Below, in pieces: positions 50,217 to 62,095 of a DNA stretch of 64,000 bases. The translations under genes were made by a program, and so were the position numbers. The notes under the pieces are model-generated. The model was not told where the DNA came from, made no database searches, and saw only the letters and a program-made list of their open reading frames with translations. How positions within the stretch are numbered: position 1 is the stretch's first letter; the number at the start of each line of letters is the position of its first letter. The stretch comes from Icerya purchasi (taxonomy: Eukaryota > Arthropoda > Insecta > Hemiptera > Monophlebidae): NCBI GenBank assembly GCA_039619475.1, contig CM077115.1:449241292-449305291 (forward strand), read 5' to 3'.

Positions 50217-51239
50217 ATGCAGTCCGGTGAAGATAATCAAAAAGTTAACGTTAAAATGTTAGAGCCGATTACACCAACTTTTAGTATCTTACCACCGAGC
50301 AGCATCATCAGTCGTAATTCCGCTGTGCGCAATAGCAGCAATACCGCTAAAACCAGTGCAGCGAATGCGGCTGCGATGAAAAAGTTAAAGGCGAAGCCGG
50401 CCTATTTTTCGTTTCCGGCTCAGCTTACCGAAGAGGAACGGATGCTGCAGAATAAATACAAGCAGTTAAAGAAGAAGCAGATAGCGGCGGAAAAGATGAA
50501 GATCGCTCCGACTAGAGGTCATTGCGTCGTCGAGTCGGATCCGAAGGCGCCCACCAAGAGATCGAAAAGTCCTCAGATCGGAGCGAGAGACGCTCGAGAA
50601 ATTGCCAAGAAACTGGTTAAATCGGGCGCGATAAAAATCGACAAGGTGCCAACGATCAGTAACGAAGGTTTCAAACGTTCGCTCGGTTTAGAACGTAAGT
50701 TAAATACCTTCGAAAAATCGATCGGCTATCAGCCGTTCAGTGCGACAATTATGGAAGGCTACGGCGAGAGCACTGGAAAAATTTTCCGTAAGAGTCGTCC
50801 GGAACAGCCGCTTACCGGACCATCCGGAACTGACCCGGTAGCAAACAGTTCTGACCATCAAGAGAAACCGTTTGCCAATGAGGAGGATGCACGGGCGCCG
50901 TGCTTATCCGGCAACGAGCGCGGCCCAACGTTGTACGTTAGCGGAGAAAGTCTAACGGAAGATTATTTACGCGAACTGTTCATGAGCTACGGAAATATCA
51001 TACACGTGATTTTAGTGCATAATAAGAAGAACGCCTTCGTGAAATTGGATAGCGAAGAAGCGTCGCACAGAGCCGTCAGGGAATTAAACGGTTCCACGTT
51101 CAAAGATGTTCAGATAGAGGTAGCGTTGGCTCGGAGAAGACTGGTGTTTAATAATCACCGATGGGCGGGACTGCCGGAAGTAATGGATTTCGACAAGACC
51201 GAGGAACAACGATCTATCATCAGCTACGACGACATATAG
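50217..51239 (+). CDS. Nelf-E: Negative elongation factor E (NELF-E)
   Basis: A 340-codon uninterrupted ORF, much richer in GC than its surroundings. NELF-E is the RNA-binding subunit of the NELF complex, which with DSIF holds RNA polymerase II in the promoter-proximal pause in the nucleus. Residues about 66-92 (FSFPAQLTEEERMLQNKYKQ, then LKKKQ) match the N-terminal helix of the family. About 123-160 (DAREIAKKLVKSGAIKID, GFKRSLGLERKL) is the second conserved block. Residues about 237-305 are an RRM: RNP2-like LYVSGES, RNP1-like KNAFVKLD and the final VALARRR. The tail ends RSIISYDDI. The human protein's long Arg-Asp/Glu repeat is absent, as in insects. About 50 extra residues precede the usual start (Ser/Ala-rich); Met54 could be an internal alternative start. 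There is no intron in the coding part. The TAG stop is followed by 72 more open codons in frame. Confidence 0.92.
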   Translation: MQSGEDNQKVNVKMLEPITPTFSILPPSSIISRNSAVRNSSNTAKTSAANAAAMKKLKAKPAYFSFPAQLTEEERMLQNKYKQLKKKQIAAEKMKIAPTRGHCVVESDPKAPTKRSKSPQIGARDAREIAKKLVKSGAIKIDKVPTISNEGFKRSLGLERKLNTFEKSIGYQPFSATIMEGYGESTGKIFRKSRPEQPLTGPSGTDPVANSSDHQEKPFANEEDARAPCLSGNERGPTLYVSGESLTEDYLRELFMSYGNIIHVILVHNKKNAFVKLDSEEASHRAVRELNGSTFKDVQIEVALARRRLVFNNHRWAGLPEVMDFDKTEEQRSIISYDDI

Positions 51240-51572
51240 GAACACTTGCTGATCCCTGAGATTTTATCGCGTTCTGAATCTTATTTTTTGATTCGTCAAC
51301 GGTTCGATTTGGTACGGTGTTTTTTCGCTCAGTTAAGCGCACAAAAATCATTGCGTGTCATAATAAGGGAATTATACGACGCGTTGTATCGTGACCTGTT
51401 TCGAGCGTGGCTGAGCTTCTCCCGGTTCCGCGCTGCGGAATTCCAAAAACGATTTTGAAGATTTTGGATCTAAGATGTTTTTCTTTTTTGTTAATATTAA
51501 AACTGTCAGCCGGTGAGAGCGCTTAATGAGAGTACTTTGAGAGGTAAAGTTTTACTTTTTTACGTATTACTT

Positions 51573-51578
<6 letters not shown>

Positions 51579-51605
<27 letters not shown>

Positions 51606-51620
51606 CGTATATATAATAAA
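51579..51620 (+). terminator. TA repeat and candidate poly(A) signal of NELF-E
   Basis: A (TA)n run occupies 51579-51604, then AATAAA at 51615-51620, about 380 bp after the NELF-E stop codon. The signal position is plausible for a short 3' UTR but is not proven. Confidence 0.45.
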
Positions 51621-52058
51621 TATATAGTGAAAATCTGTTTTAATAATATTGAAGGACATTAACAGTTTGGTTGCAATAACTAATAGTTGTTATAAAAGAT
51701 GTCCAGCAAAATAATGCGCGATTTTTTAATTTTTTGTTTTTTTTAAAATGTTACTTACTATATACATCTTCTGGTAATTTTTTTATATAATAGTTTTAAA
51801 AACACCGAACATGAACGCAGAAGTTTTTATTAATTGAAAAATCACAAAAATTTCTCCCGACATGTTTCGGAGAAAAACGTTCCGTATTCATGAGAACAAC
51901 GGTATTATGTAAAATAAAGGTAAAAGTTAAAAACGTAAACAATGACAATAAAGAAAATTATCGAATTTCAAGTTAAGATTAAAATCGCATAATTATTATC
52001 AATTTACATAATAAATATCGAAATAATGTTATCCCTACGAACATCGTTGTTCGTCGAA

Positions 52059-52237
52059 TTTTTTTTTTTTTTTTTTTTTGGCCTGGCTTTAAATGCCATT
52101 TGGCCACTAACTAATCATTAAATTAACCTCTTTCAGTGAATCAGTCTATACTTTTTTGGCCGTCGCTGGGAATCGAACACTTATGACTATACTATCTTAA
52201 TAATCAAGAGTTCATGCTACTAGGCTACCGTGACGGC
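52059..52237 (-). mobile_element. Second tRNA-derived SINE family, with A tail
   Basis: The minus strand starts with a tRNA-like head (GCCGTCACGGTAGCCTAGTA), box A 52216-52227 and box B GTTCGATTCCC 52168-52178. A short body follows (GACTGATTCACTGAAAGAGG, TGGCCAAATGGCATTTAAAG), and it ends in an A run of 21 (52059-52079). The body differs from the 29336 family. Confidence 0.75.
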
Positions 52238-54120
52238 AGATATTTTTGCGAATTTTTAATTAATGACTTCTGTGTTGATGTTCGGCGTTTTTAAAACTAT
52301 TACACGTAAGTTTATTTATTTTTCTCGTACATTTAATATAACGCCTCTCCGTAAAAATGGTTGTTGAGCGTTAACTTTTTTTCGTTTTTTCTAATTGCTG
52401 TAGCTAACAAGGCAACTATCCAGGATCAGGGAACTGTGTTGGAATTGAATGCTGACTTAAGAAAAGAAGAGAGGATCGGGATAACGAATGTACAAAAGGA
52501 AAGGTTTAAAATAATGTAGGAAGTGTTGTTATCGGGTGTAGAAAGAGTCTAAGCCTCAACAGGTGAGATAGAAAATATTCTGTTCGGCTAATGAGGAAGA
52601 GCACAGTCCGTTCCACCGGGGCGTGTAACTGCCGATGCTCCTATTTTGACATTGCTACATTGCTTTACGACACCCCGTTGATTGAAGTTGGCCAATAACC
52701 CGGACCAACCCTAACGATTATTCGGGTGCAAAATTCGTACATCTGCCCTGAGAGCTTTGTAGTTATAGATGGCACACGGCTATATTTATATTTATAAAAA
52801 GAGTGACGAATATTAAAAGTGCTAAAATTACGAATTTACGATAACCTTTGTTGAAATTAACAATTTTTGCGGTTATTTGAAAATTTCAGCTTAACTGTTT
52901 TATGCGTGCATTTTTTTTTTTTCTTCTTTTGAATACGAAGGAAATAATATGAAAATATATTTTAAAAAATAATTAGAACAAGCGCTTGAAATAAGACAAA
53001 TAAAAAAAAACTAAGAATGGAGCATGAATTTGATAAAATAAACTTAAAACGCTTTAATCAAATAAATAAGAAAATTATTATCGGTTGTCGTACATCTAAA
53101 AAGAATAGAAGCTAAAAATTAATTTCTTAAAAAGGTAAATAAAAAGTTTAATTCTATTGAAAAGTAATTAGGAAAAAAGATGACCCCATAAGAATACGAT
53201 AGGAGGGCGGTATAAAGAAAAAAGCAAGCGGATAATAACTATTGGATTGCGAACAATGAACAGAAAAATATGGAAATTTCAAGAAAAAGCCTAATTCTAT
53301 AGTGGATGAACAATAGTTTAAAAAATGATGAAGAAGAAGAAGAAGAAGGAGAAGAAAAGTAATCTCGTAATAAAACAGAAAAAAAAACCCCGTAAAAATT
53401 GGTACACTATTGTAAAATATATTTTTATTATAAAACATGCAAATATGGAGAATTTTAAATAGAAATGCTTAAATTTACCGATTTATCAGCTGCACGGTAA
53501 CGTCATTAATGATTTTATGCCAAATGTGTAAAATTCTATTCGTTATAGAAAACTTTTACGGATCATTACTGTGGTTGAAAAAATGAATTATTTATTATTA
53601 TTAGAAAAATAATATTATTTGTATTTTGTACATTATATATTAATGAAAATTACTTACGGATGTTGTTCGACCGTTGAAAAACACAATATCGAGTATAAAT
53701 AAAATAAATCGATACAAATTAGACAATACAAATAAACAAGTTGTACGTAACACTGTTGTCGGCGGTGGCCCGTGATTCGTTAATTTGATAATGTCTTTCT
53801 GATAATCAGGGCTGCGATGATTAAATAGCGGGATGATCCCTTTAATTTAGAGTCGGGTACTTCGCTCAGAGATGTTCGTAATGATTATAGATCGGGCTTT
53901 CGCTTTTACGTTTTCACTGGTTTTTTCTATTGAATCGATCAAAAAACAACTTTACTCTATTGGAAAACACTCTTCTTTTTGTATGAGATTTCTGCCATGA
54001 TCAGAGAGAAGTCCTTGGGGGGGGGGGCTCGTCAACCAAGGACCTTTACCCAGAAACAAGTAGTAAGCGGTTATATTTTACTCCGATCAGGGAGAGTAAC
54101 AGTGACTGACTAACTTGAGG
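52238..54120. other. Intergenic DNA with a GAA microsatellite
   Basis: No gene is supported. A GC-richer stretch at about 52400-52760 contains no readable frame. A GAA tract lies at about 53328-53357. A G9 run lies at 54019-54027. Confidence 0.45.
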
Positions 54121-54424
54121 GGGGATCCCGCTTTACAAGATCAAAAAAATCGATTTTTTTTAAATTTCCTAAATCGATAGATAAACTATCCAAGAATATG
54201 CTCAGATGTCAATTCGAAGTTCTCTTATGGAGATGCAAAACTGAACGAAAAGGAGCGTCGAGCAGGTATACGCAAACATTCAGCCAAGCTCAGGCGCTTT
54301 TTCCGACCTTGTCTCTTCTACTCCGTTATAATCTGTGCACGTGTTTCTACTGTCAGCTTCTGTTCAGCCAGGCTTAGGCGCTCCCGCGGTTCTATCCGGG
54401 TAAGAAGCGGCTAACGGAAGGTAT

Positions 54425-55015
54425 CATAAAAAAGTTAACAATTTATTATGGTTTGGCAATTAGAGGAAATATTGATTCTGCTCCAGAAATCGAAAAATCT
54501 GTGACAGCAACGCTAGATCATTATTGCTCCGCAGACAAATTCCCTCGACAAGAAAATTGTCCAACCGGAATCGATAGTTGGTGTGAATGTTTGCAGAATG
54601 CATCAATCAACTACGATCTTTTGAGCACCCTGCTCGATTGATGGATGAAAAAATTGAGAAGCACGTTCGCCCGATTCATGAAGAACCATCAAATGATGAC
54701 GGGGTCTTTTAACGAGATGTTTAGGCGATCACACACTCAAAATTTAAACGACTCGTCTAAGTCAAAGGTCTGGTGTATCGATTCGAAGCACTTGCATTCC
54801 GGCCAAAAAGTCGTCGAAATAGCCGCCTACTTGGCTGCAGGCATGTTCAACAAAGGGGATATTCAGCGATTTTGAATACTATGCAGTTGCTGCAATATTG
54901 GTCAGCAATGCATAATGTTTGCTGATATCGCCGACGCGCAACGGCTAGAATACGGCTTATCGAACAAATGTATCAGAATGTGTTATTTGAGGAAGCAGAA
55001 GATAGAAAGAAGAAA
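54425..55015 (+). pseudogene. Broken mutator-like transposase domain gene, main part
   Basis: The + strand reads LTIYYGLAIRGNIDSAPEIE (54435), DHYCSADKFPRQENCPTGID (54519) with SWCE after it, then after a frame change RSHTQNLNDSSKSKVWCIDS (54729), KHLHSGQKVVEIAAYLAAGM, FNKGDIQRF (54846-54872), and near the end LFEEAEDRKKKGKYL. This pattern (YYGLAIR, PTGxDSWCxW, HTQNxNxSxxxxVW, KHxHSGxKxxEIAxYxAAGxFNxG) is, from memory, that of a mutator-like transposase domain repeated in arthropod genomes. Frameshifts and an inserted LINE disrupt it. Its last part reappears at 56984. Confidence 0.55.
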
Positions 55016-55024
55016 GGAAAATAT

Positions 55025-55860
55025 TTATTTGTACACCTTCGATATATAATACAATCTTCTTCTTCTTCTAGTGCCATCTCCGTTAACGAAGGTTGGCCAC
55101 AATTTGTGAAAGGCTGGATCCGAAAGAAGTAATTTGTCGGTTGACCAGCCCGTCCATTCTTCTAGATTCTTTATCCATGACAGTCTTCTGTGTCCTTTTC
55201 GTCTACGGTCTTCCATTTAGCCTTGTATAACTAATTGCACCAGTTCATACCTATCGTGTCTCATAATGCGTGTCCTAAGTACGCTAGCTTCCTTTTTTTG
55301 ATGATAGTTACTAGCTCTCTGTTATGCTCCATTTGTTCAAGAACCTTTTTATTTGATATGCGATCAATCCACGATATTTTCAAAATTCATCTGAAGACCC
55401 ACATTTCGAACGCTTCTAGGTTTTTTATGCTTGCACTTTTTAAAGTCCATGCCTCTACCCCGTATAATAAAACGGAATACACATAGCATTTGACCATCCT
55501 ATATCTTAATTTGAGGCTAAGATTTTTATTGCTGAACAGAGATCTCATTTTAGTAAAGACTGATCTTGCTTGTTCGATCCTGGATCTGATTTCTTTATCT
55601 GAATTCATCTCGTCATTTAGCAGATATCCGAGGTATTTGAACGATTTGACCACTTCAATGATCCCTCCACTTATCGTTATCCTTGGCCGTGCTAACTTGT
55701 TCTTACTGAATACCATCACTTTTGTTTTCTGCGTGTTTAGGCGTAATCCTGAGTTTTCCATGGCGGATACGATTTTATTCAGTAATATTTGTATAACCTG
55801 TAGCGTATTTGCTACTAACGTCTCGTCGTCTGCGTATCTAATATTGTTTATTATACAATA
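55025..55860 (-). mobile_element. LINE fragment (RT C-terminal half), 5' truncated
   Basis: The minus strand reads NNIRYADDETLVAN (YADD catalytic motif, about 55845-55805), then an open frame MENSGLRLNTQKTKVMVFSK (55761 down), FKYLGYLLNDE and KCYVYSVLLYGVEAWTLKSA to 55387. It then gives the C-terminal tail RRRKGHRRLSWIKNLEEWTG, WSTDKLLL (55216 down to 55025). This is the common insect endonuclease-reverse transcriptase type (craniofacial development/CR1-like annotations in databases). It ends near a CTTCTTCTTCTTC tract at about 55054. A frame change separates the pieces. The RT palm upstream of YADD and the endonuclease are missing. Confidence 0.8.
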
Positions 55861-56983
55861 CAGAAATTTAATAGAAATAATTATCCGTACTGAAAAAGAA
55901 TTCTTACCGGATATGGGTATGCGAATTATGATTTACTTAATATTAGTTAACTTGGCAAGATTTAATTTACAGAAAAAATTATACAATACGAAAGAATCTG
56001 CAATCAACAACCAAACTTACAATAAAATGATTAATTAGTAATTTAATCTATGACAGTTAGCCTAACATGAAAACGCAGCTACTTAGTTAAGTAAAACCGT
56101 CGGTAATTTTGTCATAGATTTTAATTGAATGGTTGTACTTAGCTTAGGTCAGAAGCCAAATTGATTATCAGACATTATCAGGCTTAGCTATAAAAGTAAC
56201 TGTCTACGAAATTTTCCATTTTAATGGGAAATAACTTAATCTAAAACACGAATTAAAAATTCGCACAATAGCCATTATCGCTTTCGTTGGCAAGTTTTTA
56301 ATCATTTTGATACTAACTTTATCATGTCCTGCAGAATTTTTATTATTTAAATTTTTCGCGAGTTTGCTGGTTGCGCAATTATTTGTATTGTTTTTGTTAT
56401 TGTAGAAAAGTACTTATTGATTGTGTTCTTTTGATGTTTCTAACATGATTGTAAGTAGATAATGCTTGATTTTGTCTGTGTATCCTATTGAAATGTTCTG
56501 CTAGAATTTTTGCCTTATTTTCAGAATCATACGCATACTCGTTTTTGTATTCGGTATTTTCATTGACGGCAGTTCAGTATGGTTTTTACAAAAATATTTA
56601 ACTTCCATAAAGAGAATTTTTATCTTTAGGTGTTAAATTTTTTCGAAATTTATTCCACCGATTACTTCAATATCTATTCTTAATTTGTTTCTAACTAGCT
56701 TACACAGATGATTGTGTATTATTTTATATAAGGCTGATTTGTTATTTGGATTTTTCTCCGAAGACGGGTTTTAATTTTAACTGAGCTTATTGAATTTTTT
56801 GAGATTACTCGTATTATTTTATTTTTGGGGATTTAAATGTGATTTGTTGTGCTGCCGTCAGTGGTACATGGTTAAGGTGTTCAATATATTTATCAATTTT
56901 TCATTACTAGTGCTTAATGTTGTAGGTATGTTTATGTGCGTTTGTATTTGTTTTTTATAGTTTTTCCATTTTGCTTCACTAGA
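55861..56983. other. AT-rich sequence between the LINE fragment and the transposase remnant
   Basis: No motif recognised. It may be further degraded insertion sequence, since the transposase-like sequence resumes at 56984. Confidence 0.4.
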
Positions 56984-57165
56984 CTCGAACAAATGCATCG
57001 GAATTAGTTATTTGAGGAAGCCGAAGGACTACTCCATAGGAATATTAGCCGATCATTAGCGTAAGAAATAAAGATTTATCTCTTACAGGAAAACTTTAAA
57101 ACTCGTTTGCTCGAGTTTTGATTTTTTCGATTTTTCTGCATTGGCGGGCGTGATAGCAACTAAAC
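56984..57165 (+). pseudogene. 3' end of the mutator-like remnant (with repeated junction)
   Basis: TCGAACAAATGCATCGGAAT and then TTAGTTATTTGAGGAAGCC repeat, with a few changes, the sequence at 54959-55003. After this comes a different continuation, including ENFKTRLLEF at about 57091-57117 and GGCGGGCGTGATAGC. It looks like the tail of the same element type, either the far side of an insertion or a second, shorter copy. Confidence 0.5.
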
Positions 57166-57949
57166 GATGACTCGAACAAAAATTTATTCTCTTTAGTATT
57201 GAATTATCTTCTCTATGTGAACTAACAAAATTGTTGAAAAAGTATTTTTAGAGGTCTTTTAAACAACGTAAAGTAATTTTATTTTTTGCTGAAAAAATAC
57301 TTTTTTCCTTTCAAGCCTGAAAAAAATTCATCATTTCCCGATTGTTTTTACTTTTTTTTTTTTTTTTTAGTTCACCCAGAAGGGAAATGTACGACAATCG
57401 GAAATTTATTTGGTTTTTATGCTTCTGACAAGAATTACGAACTGTATATCTTTCCCGCCAATTGCGAACTACAGTTTATAGGAAAATTATTATATCTACT
57501 TAATAAAAATCATTTACACACTTCAAATACGTAAGAAAATATACCCTAAAGAGTTCCCTCCTGGGCTAAGTTGTTTTTTTCTCTTCCAAAGAAAAAAAAA
57601 AACCTACAAAAAAGAGCTTTCTTAGGTCCTCTAAAGCAGGATTCCCCTTAAAAAATCTTCATCGAATTTTTTTTTTCTTCCCTTCTTTCCGCCCCATGAA
57701 CGCTACTGGAATTGACCGTATAAGATGCGTGCTTCTCCTTGCAACGGTTGGTGATGGTTACTTACCCTTGACTGACAACAGGATCTCATACGCACGCACT
57801 TTTTCTCTCTCACCACGTTTTCCGAAATTTTATAATTTTTCATTTCGTTTATTTTAATACATGGTACGTACAATGTAATGTACACAATTTTCTTTTCCCT
57901 CTAACATTAAATCTCTTCCGTTTCCTGTAATACATAACGAATTTAACCA
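57166..57949. other. Intergenic DNA, nothing recognised
   Basis: Contains T runs (57350-57369) and one 82-codon ORF at 57286-57534 without recognisable features. Confidence 0.4.
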
Positions 57950-59200
57950 AACTCTACACTCACTCTTTCCAGCTCACAGTATGGTTTTCACGAATGGCTC
58001 AAAATCTGCTTCAGGTGTCGGAGCTGCTTTTATTCTTCCTGATATCAACTATTCCGAGTCTTTTCAACTTCCTTCCTTTTCTTCTATCTTTTTAGACGAA
58101 TCCATTGCTATTTTACAGACCATCCTCTTTATATTCTCAACATCCAATTTATGTCGAAATTCGTCATATGCTCTGATTCAAAAAGCGTTTTATTAGCCAT
58201 CTCATCTCCCTTCCCTAAACCATCGTCAGATCCTATTATTCTTTATATTCGTTCCTTAATTTATATAATTTATTAACATCCCGTTCTATCCTATGTTCTG
58301 GATTCCGGGCCACTGCGGCGTCGTTGGTAACGATCTCGCCGATTCGTTGGCATGTCTAGCTGCAATAAATGGCCGTTTCATAGACAGATTCCCCATCACA
58401 ATATGTCTCTGTCCACTCTCTTATCGTTTTCACCACGACTGCTGATCTTTATCCGTCTCTTTTCTACAATCTTAATATTCCTTTTACCTTGCCATACAGT
58501 GATTCTACCTGACAATGTACTTTTGACTGAGTGACGGTATGACAAAAATGACAAATAATAATTTTTTTTCGCGAAGAAGGAAAAAAAATACTTTTTTGTA
58601 ACTATTTTATTTGTCTATTTTTTTTTTTTTTTGAAAGGAAATAGGTAATTATCAAGTTAAAACTTGAAGCATTGCGATAATTTCTTTGTCTACTGTGGCG
58701 CATTGCAAATTGCGGTTTAACTCTTACCCTTTCTCATTCTCTAACCCGGATTCTTTTAATTTGTCCATTCAACCTTCCCATTTTCTCTATCCCTGGTTTC
58801 TTGACTTTCCTTCTATGAGTCGCTCTAGTATCTCAGCGATATCTGCGCTTTGGACATAGTTTTCTTCTTTCGTCGTTTTTCCGGTTCTCTCTCGCGTCAT
58901 CTCCATATTTTTCTCTACATTCCTTCAACAGTCACTTTGTCTGTAACCTTGATCACATAATATTCGAATGCTCTTCGCTTTCAACGGAACGATCTTCTTT
59001 CTACTCCTTTCTGTTGTCAAGCAGTGTTCCTATTCCCTAAAGCGCTGTATTTATTCTTTCCCTTCTTCTCCTTCTGTCATCCAAGTGTTTGATACATTCT
59101 TGTTGGATATTTCACGTCGCGTAAAAATCTGATTTTCGTTTTTCTCCTTTTCCCAGTTCTTGAGCCAATGTTCATGTTGACGAACCCATTAGGAGGGGGG
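57950..59200 (+). mobile_element. LINE copy C: RNase H domain and 3' end
   Basis: The + strand reads HSMVFTNGSKSASGVGAAFI (about 57976), LPSFSSIFLDESIAILQ and ICSDSKSVLLAIS (about 58166-58210, after a frame change). It then reads VLDSGPLRRRW in a shifted frame at the usual WIPGH site, and DSLACLAA near 58342. These are the RNase H motifs; the first catalytic Asp (usually FTDGS) is Asn. The pyrimidine-rich tail resembles copy A and ends GTTGACGAACCCATTAGGAG near 59193. The RT is absent, so this is a 5'-truncated and mutated copy. Confidence 0.75.
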
Positions 59201-59620
59201 CGGGGAAAAAAAAGTCATTGCGATAATGCGATAAATATTACGGCATATTCATGGATAAGTATACCGCAGAGGAATTAAATTTAAATCGAAAAATTATATA
59301 ATAAAAATTATCGTTCAGAACCGTGCGAGATATAGAGAAAAGATTAAAAGAACTTGAAAATCTTCATTTCGACTTAGGTAACAGATGCTTTACTGTAGAA
59401 ATGTGTATTTTTTGGTATATTCAAGGGATACTAATTTAAGTTTAAGCGAAATTTTTCTTAATTGCTAGAAAAGCGTTATAAAAAAAAAGTACACTGATAT
59501 ATTAGAAACGAATAAAAATATTATGGGTTTATAGCTGGTTGGGTAAACATTTAGGGAATTTTAACAAGAAGTTTACACTTTTATTTTTAGTGCAACTAAT
59601 ACAACAGTGCATTTTATCCC
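59201..59620. other. AT-rich spacer between LINE copies
   Basis: No gene or repeat end recognised. Confidence 0.4.
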
Positions 59621-59639
59621 TATCCCTCTTGTCAGTTCC

Positions 59640-61110
59640 ATTTGTTTTCTTAGTGTTATCCTAAATAGCTGACTTTTTTTCCATAAATTTATTAATTATC
59701 TTTACAATTTCTCGTTTAAATTAGACCTTCTAAAAGCCTCATCTTCTTACAAGTTGGACGGTGATCATTTTATTCTCTAAATTCTTTACGAAATTGCAAT
59801 TCGTTCACGGGGTCGATTACTCTGCTGTTTGGTTCGTGGAACTTCCGTCAAATTCTCTAAACTTGACAGAATTAAATATTTCTGCCTCTGGGTTTGCATC
59901 CGAGCATTAAAGTTTTCTTCTATTCCAGCTAATTCTGTCTGAATCTAATACGCAACCGTTTTTTATTCGTAAGTTACAGTTTGAATACACTTTCCTAATT
60001 GAACATTTTCGTATATCCTCATCTAAACTTATTTCCTTTTATCTTTTTATTAAAAATCACTGACATTTAGTTCCTCATAAAATCCTGAGATTCTCCCTCA
60101 CGTAGCAGTTCGAGCCTTTAATTTTTTGCCTTATGCATTTTCCCAAAACAAGCTTACTTATCTTTCCCATGAGTTTTTCAGCATTTGGCAGTCTGTCAGG
60201 TTCTTCCCTATCTTTTTTTCTCTCTTTTCAGGCTAGCTCCCGTTCGCACTCTTTAATTAAAGCTCGAATCATCCAATTAATTGACACCTCTTTTCCCTCT
60301 CATCTAATATTCTTCGCTGATAGTTCCAAAAATGAGACGGTATGAGTTGTCCGTTTACTTCCCTCTCATTTCATCATTCTGATCCTTCAGTCTGTTTTAT
60401 TTTCACGGCCGTGTCAGTTTCCCCATCTTACATTTGCTATCTCCTTCGTTTCATCCATAAGAGAGATCAGTAAATTCCTTAATGTTTCCATTTTGAAAGA
60501 CGTTTTTCAAGTTATTTCTTTTTCTCTTTTTCATTCTTCCAACTCTATTATCGTCCTCTTATTTTCAATTTTCTCTCATTCCGTTCCATTTCTATAGGCT
60601 TTTTAAAGGTTCCTAGTCACCCCAGCATTGAGAGCAGTGATGTAGCGAACTTTCTAGCTCCTTGGTGGTTCCTTTCTTAATAATTGTCCTGTCACGAACG
60701 TACTGTTTCTTTCCTCAGTTCATCATTCCAGAATTTAGCGGATTATATATTCTTTATTTTCTGATCATGCTCCGAATATAGTCTGTTTTGGACTTCAGTC
60801 TTGGGTTCAATTCATTTTTTTTCGTCGTGGTTTCGCAGTAGTTTCCTTAATAAGATTTCGATTTAACCACTCGTCTTTTTTCTCGATTTCAATTTCCTTT
60901 GTCTTCCTCTTTCAATTTCTTTCTTCCTAATTTCCCCCCCCCCCTTTCATAATCATATTTTCTTTGAATGCTCTAGCCTCGCAGTTGAACGTTCTTTCCT
61001 GTACTCTGAAATTTTACCTCTGGAGGTCTATCTGCTTTTTGTAATTTTCCCTTAATTTTTTTCCTTTTCATCCCCAGCTGCAATTCCTTTACCTCAGTCT
61101 TATCTAATCC
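59640..61110 (+). mobile_element. LINE copy D: RNase H-containing remnant
   Basis: The + strand is pyrimidine-rich. An ORF at 60133-60345 ends IFFADSSKNETV, like the start of an LINE RNase H domain. SDVANFLAPW occurs near 60640 in the position of GNDVADxLA. The 5' and 3' limits are set only by base composition. It is heavily decayed and probably related to copies A-C. Confidence 0.5.
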
Positions 61111-62095
61111 CCATTTTTAATTGTCTCTCGTTTTAAATTCGTTACCTAATTTGTCTAGTCGTTGAGGAAAAGCTCTGACGCGCTGCCCATATTCACTGTT
61201 TTTTTTCTCTATTCGACGGTCATTGACACAGATTCTTTTTATTCTGGTTTTCTTATAAATCATTTGGTGTGCTTCTGCTGCCGTTGACATTAATTTTATC
61301 CTACTGTTTCCCACGGGACTCGCGGGGAATTATAGGCTTAAATTTAAAAAAAATACTTCTATTCTGCACGCAAAATCAGAAAAATTGTAATAAAAAGAAA
61401 TATATATTTTTCATTCGAACAGTGTTTGATAACGTGACTTTTTGGCAAAATTCGATAACTAATAAAAAATAATAATTACACGCAAGATATATTAAATGAA
61501 AGAGCGTGGAAACAAAAAAAAAAAAAAAAAAAAGAAAAAAGTGATTAGTTTTCGTGACTAGTTTCAACGAAGCTAGTAATACTTTTTTTTTTTGAAAATA
61601 AGTTGTGGGTCTCACAGGGCAGGTATGTGCCCGATACTCTTATTATCGTTTATTCAAATTAAACAAAATTACAATCTATTCTTGATTATTATATAAATCA
61701 TAATAGTAATAAGCCTAAATTTATGTCTAAGTAAATGTAACACATGCGCATACGTACACGAATCATAAATACACATCTGTACGCAAATACACATAGTAGC
61801 TTAATATATTCGAAGTATCGAATACGTGATCTTTTTTGAGAGGTACGAGCAAGGAAAGTAATGAAAAAATGGGGAAAAATTAATAAGTACATTAATTAAT
61901 TAATATGAAATAGAAAGATTTGGAACGTAGCTTGGTTTTTAATCTTTGCACTATTCTTTCAACCATTTCCTCAGTTCTTTTTTCCACACGCCAATTTTTT
62001 TCCGTTTAATCTATGATTGTTGATAGTATTTAATAATTTAATTATAACTGAATCATCTGTGTTATCAATTTGTAGATTTGCCCCTTAAGGATAAA
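61111..62095. other. Decayed or unassigned DNA
   Basis: An A run at 61518-61534 and T runs are present. No gene is supported; part could belong to the flanking LINEs. Confidence 0.4.

Noticed and set aside
55490..56038. 182-codon + strand ORF, among the longest in the window
   Set aside because: It is the antisense of the LINE reverse transcriptase at 55025-55860, which has the YADD motif and clear family resemblance.
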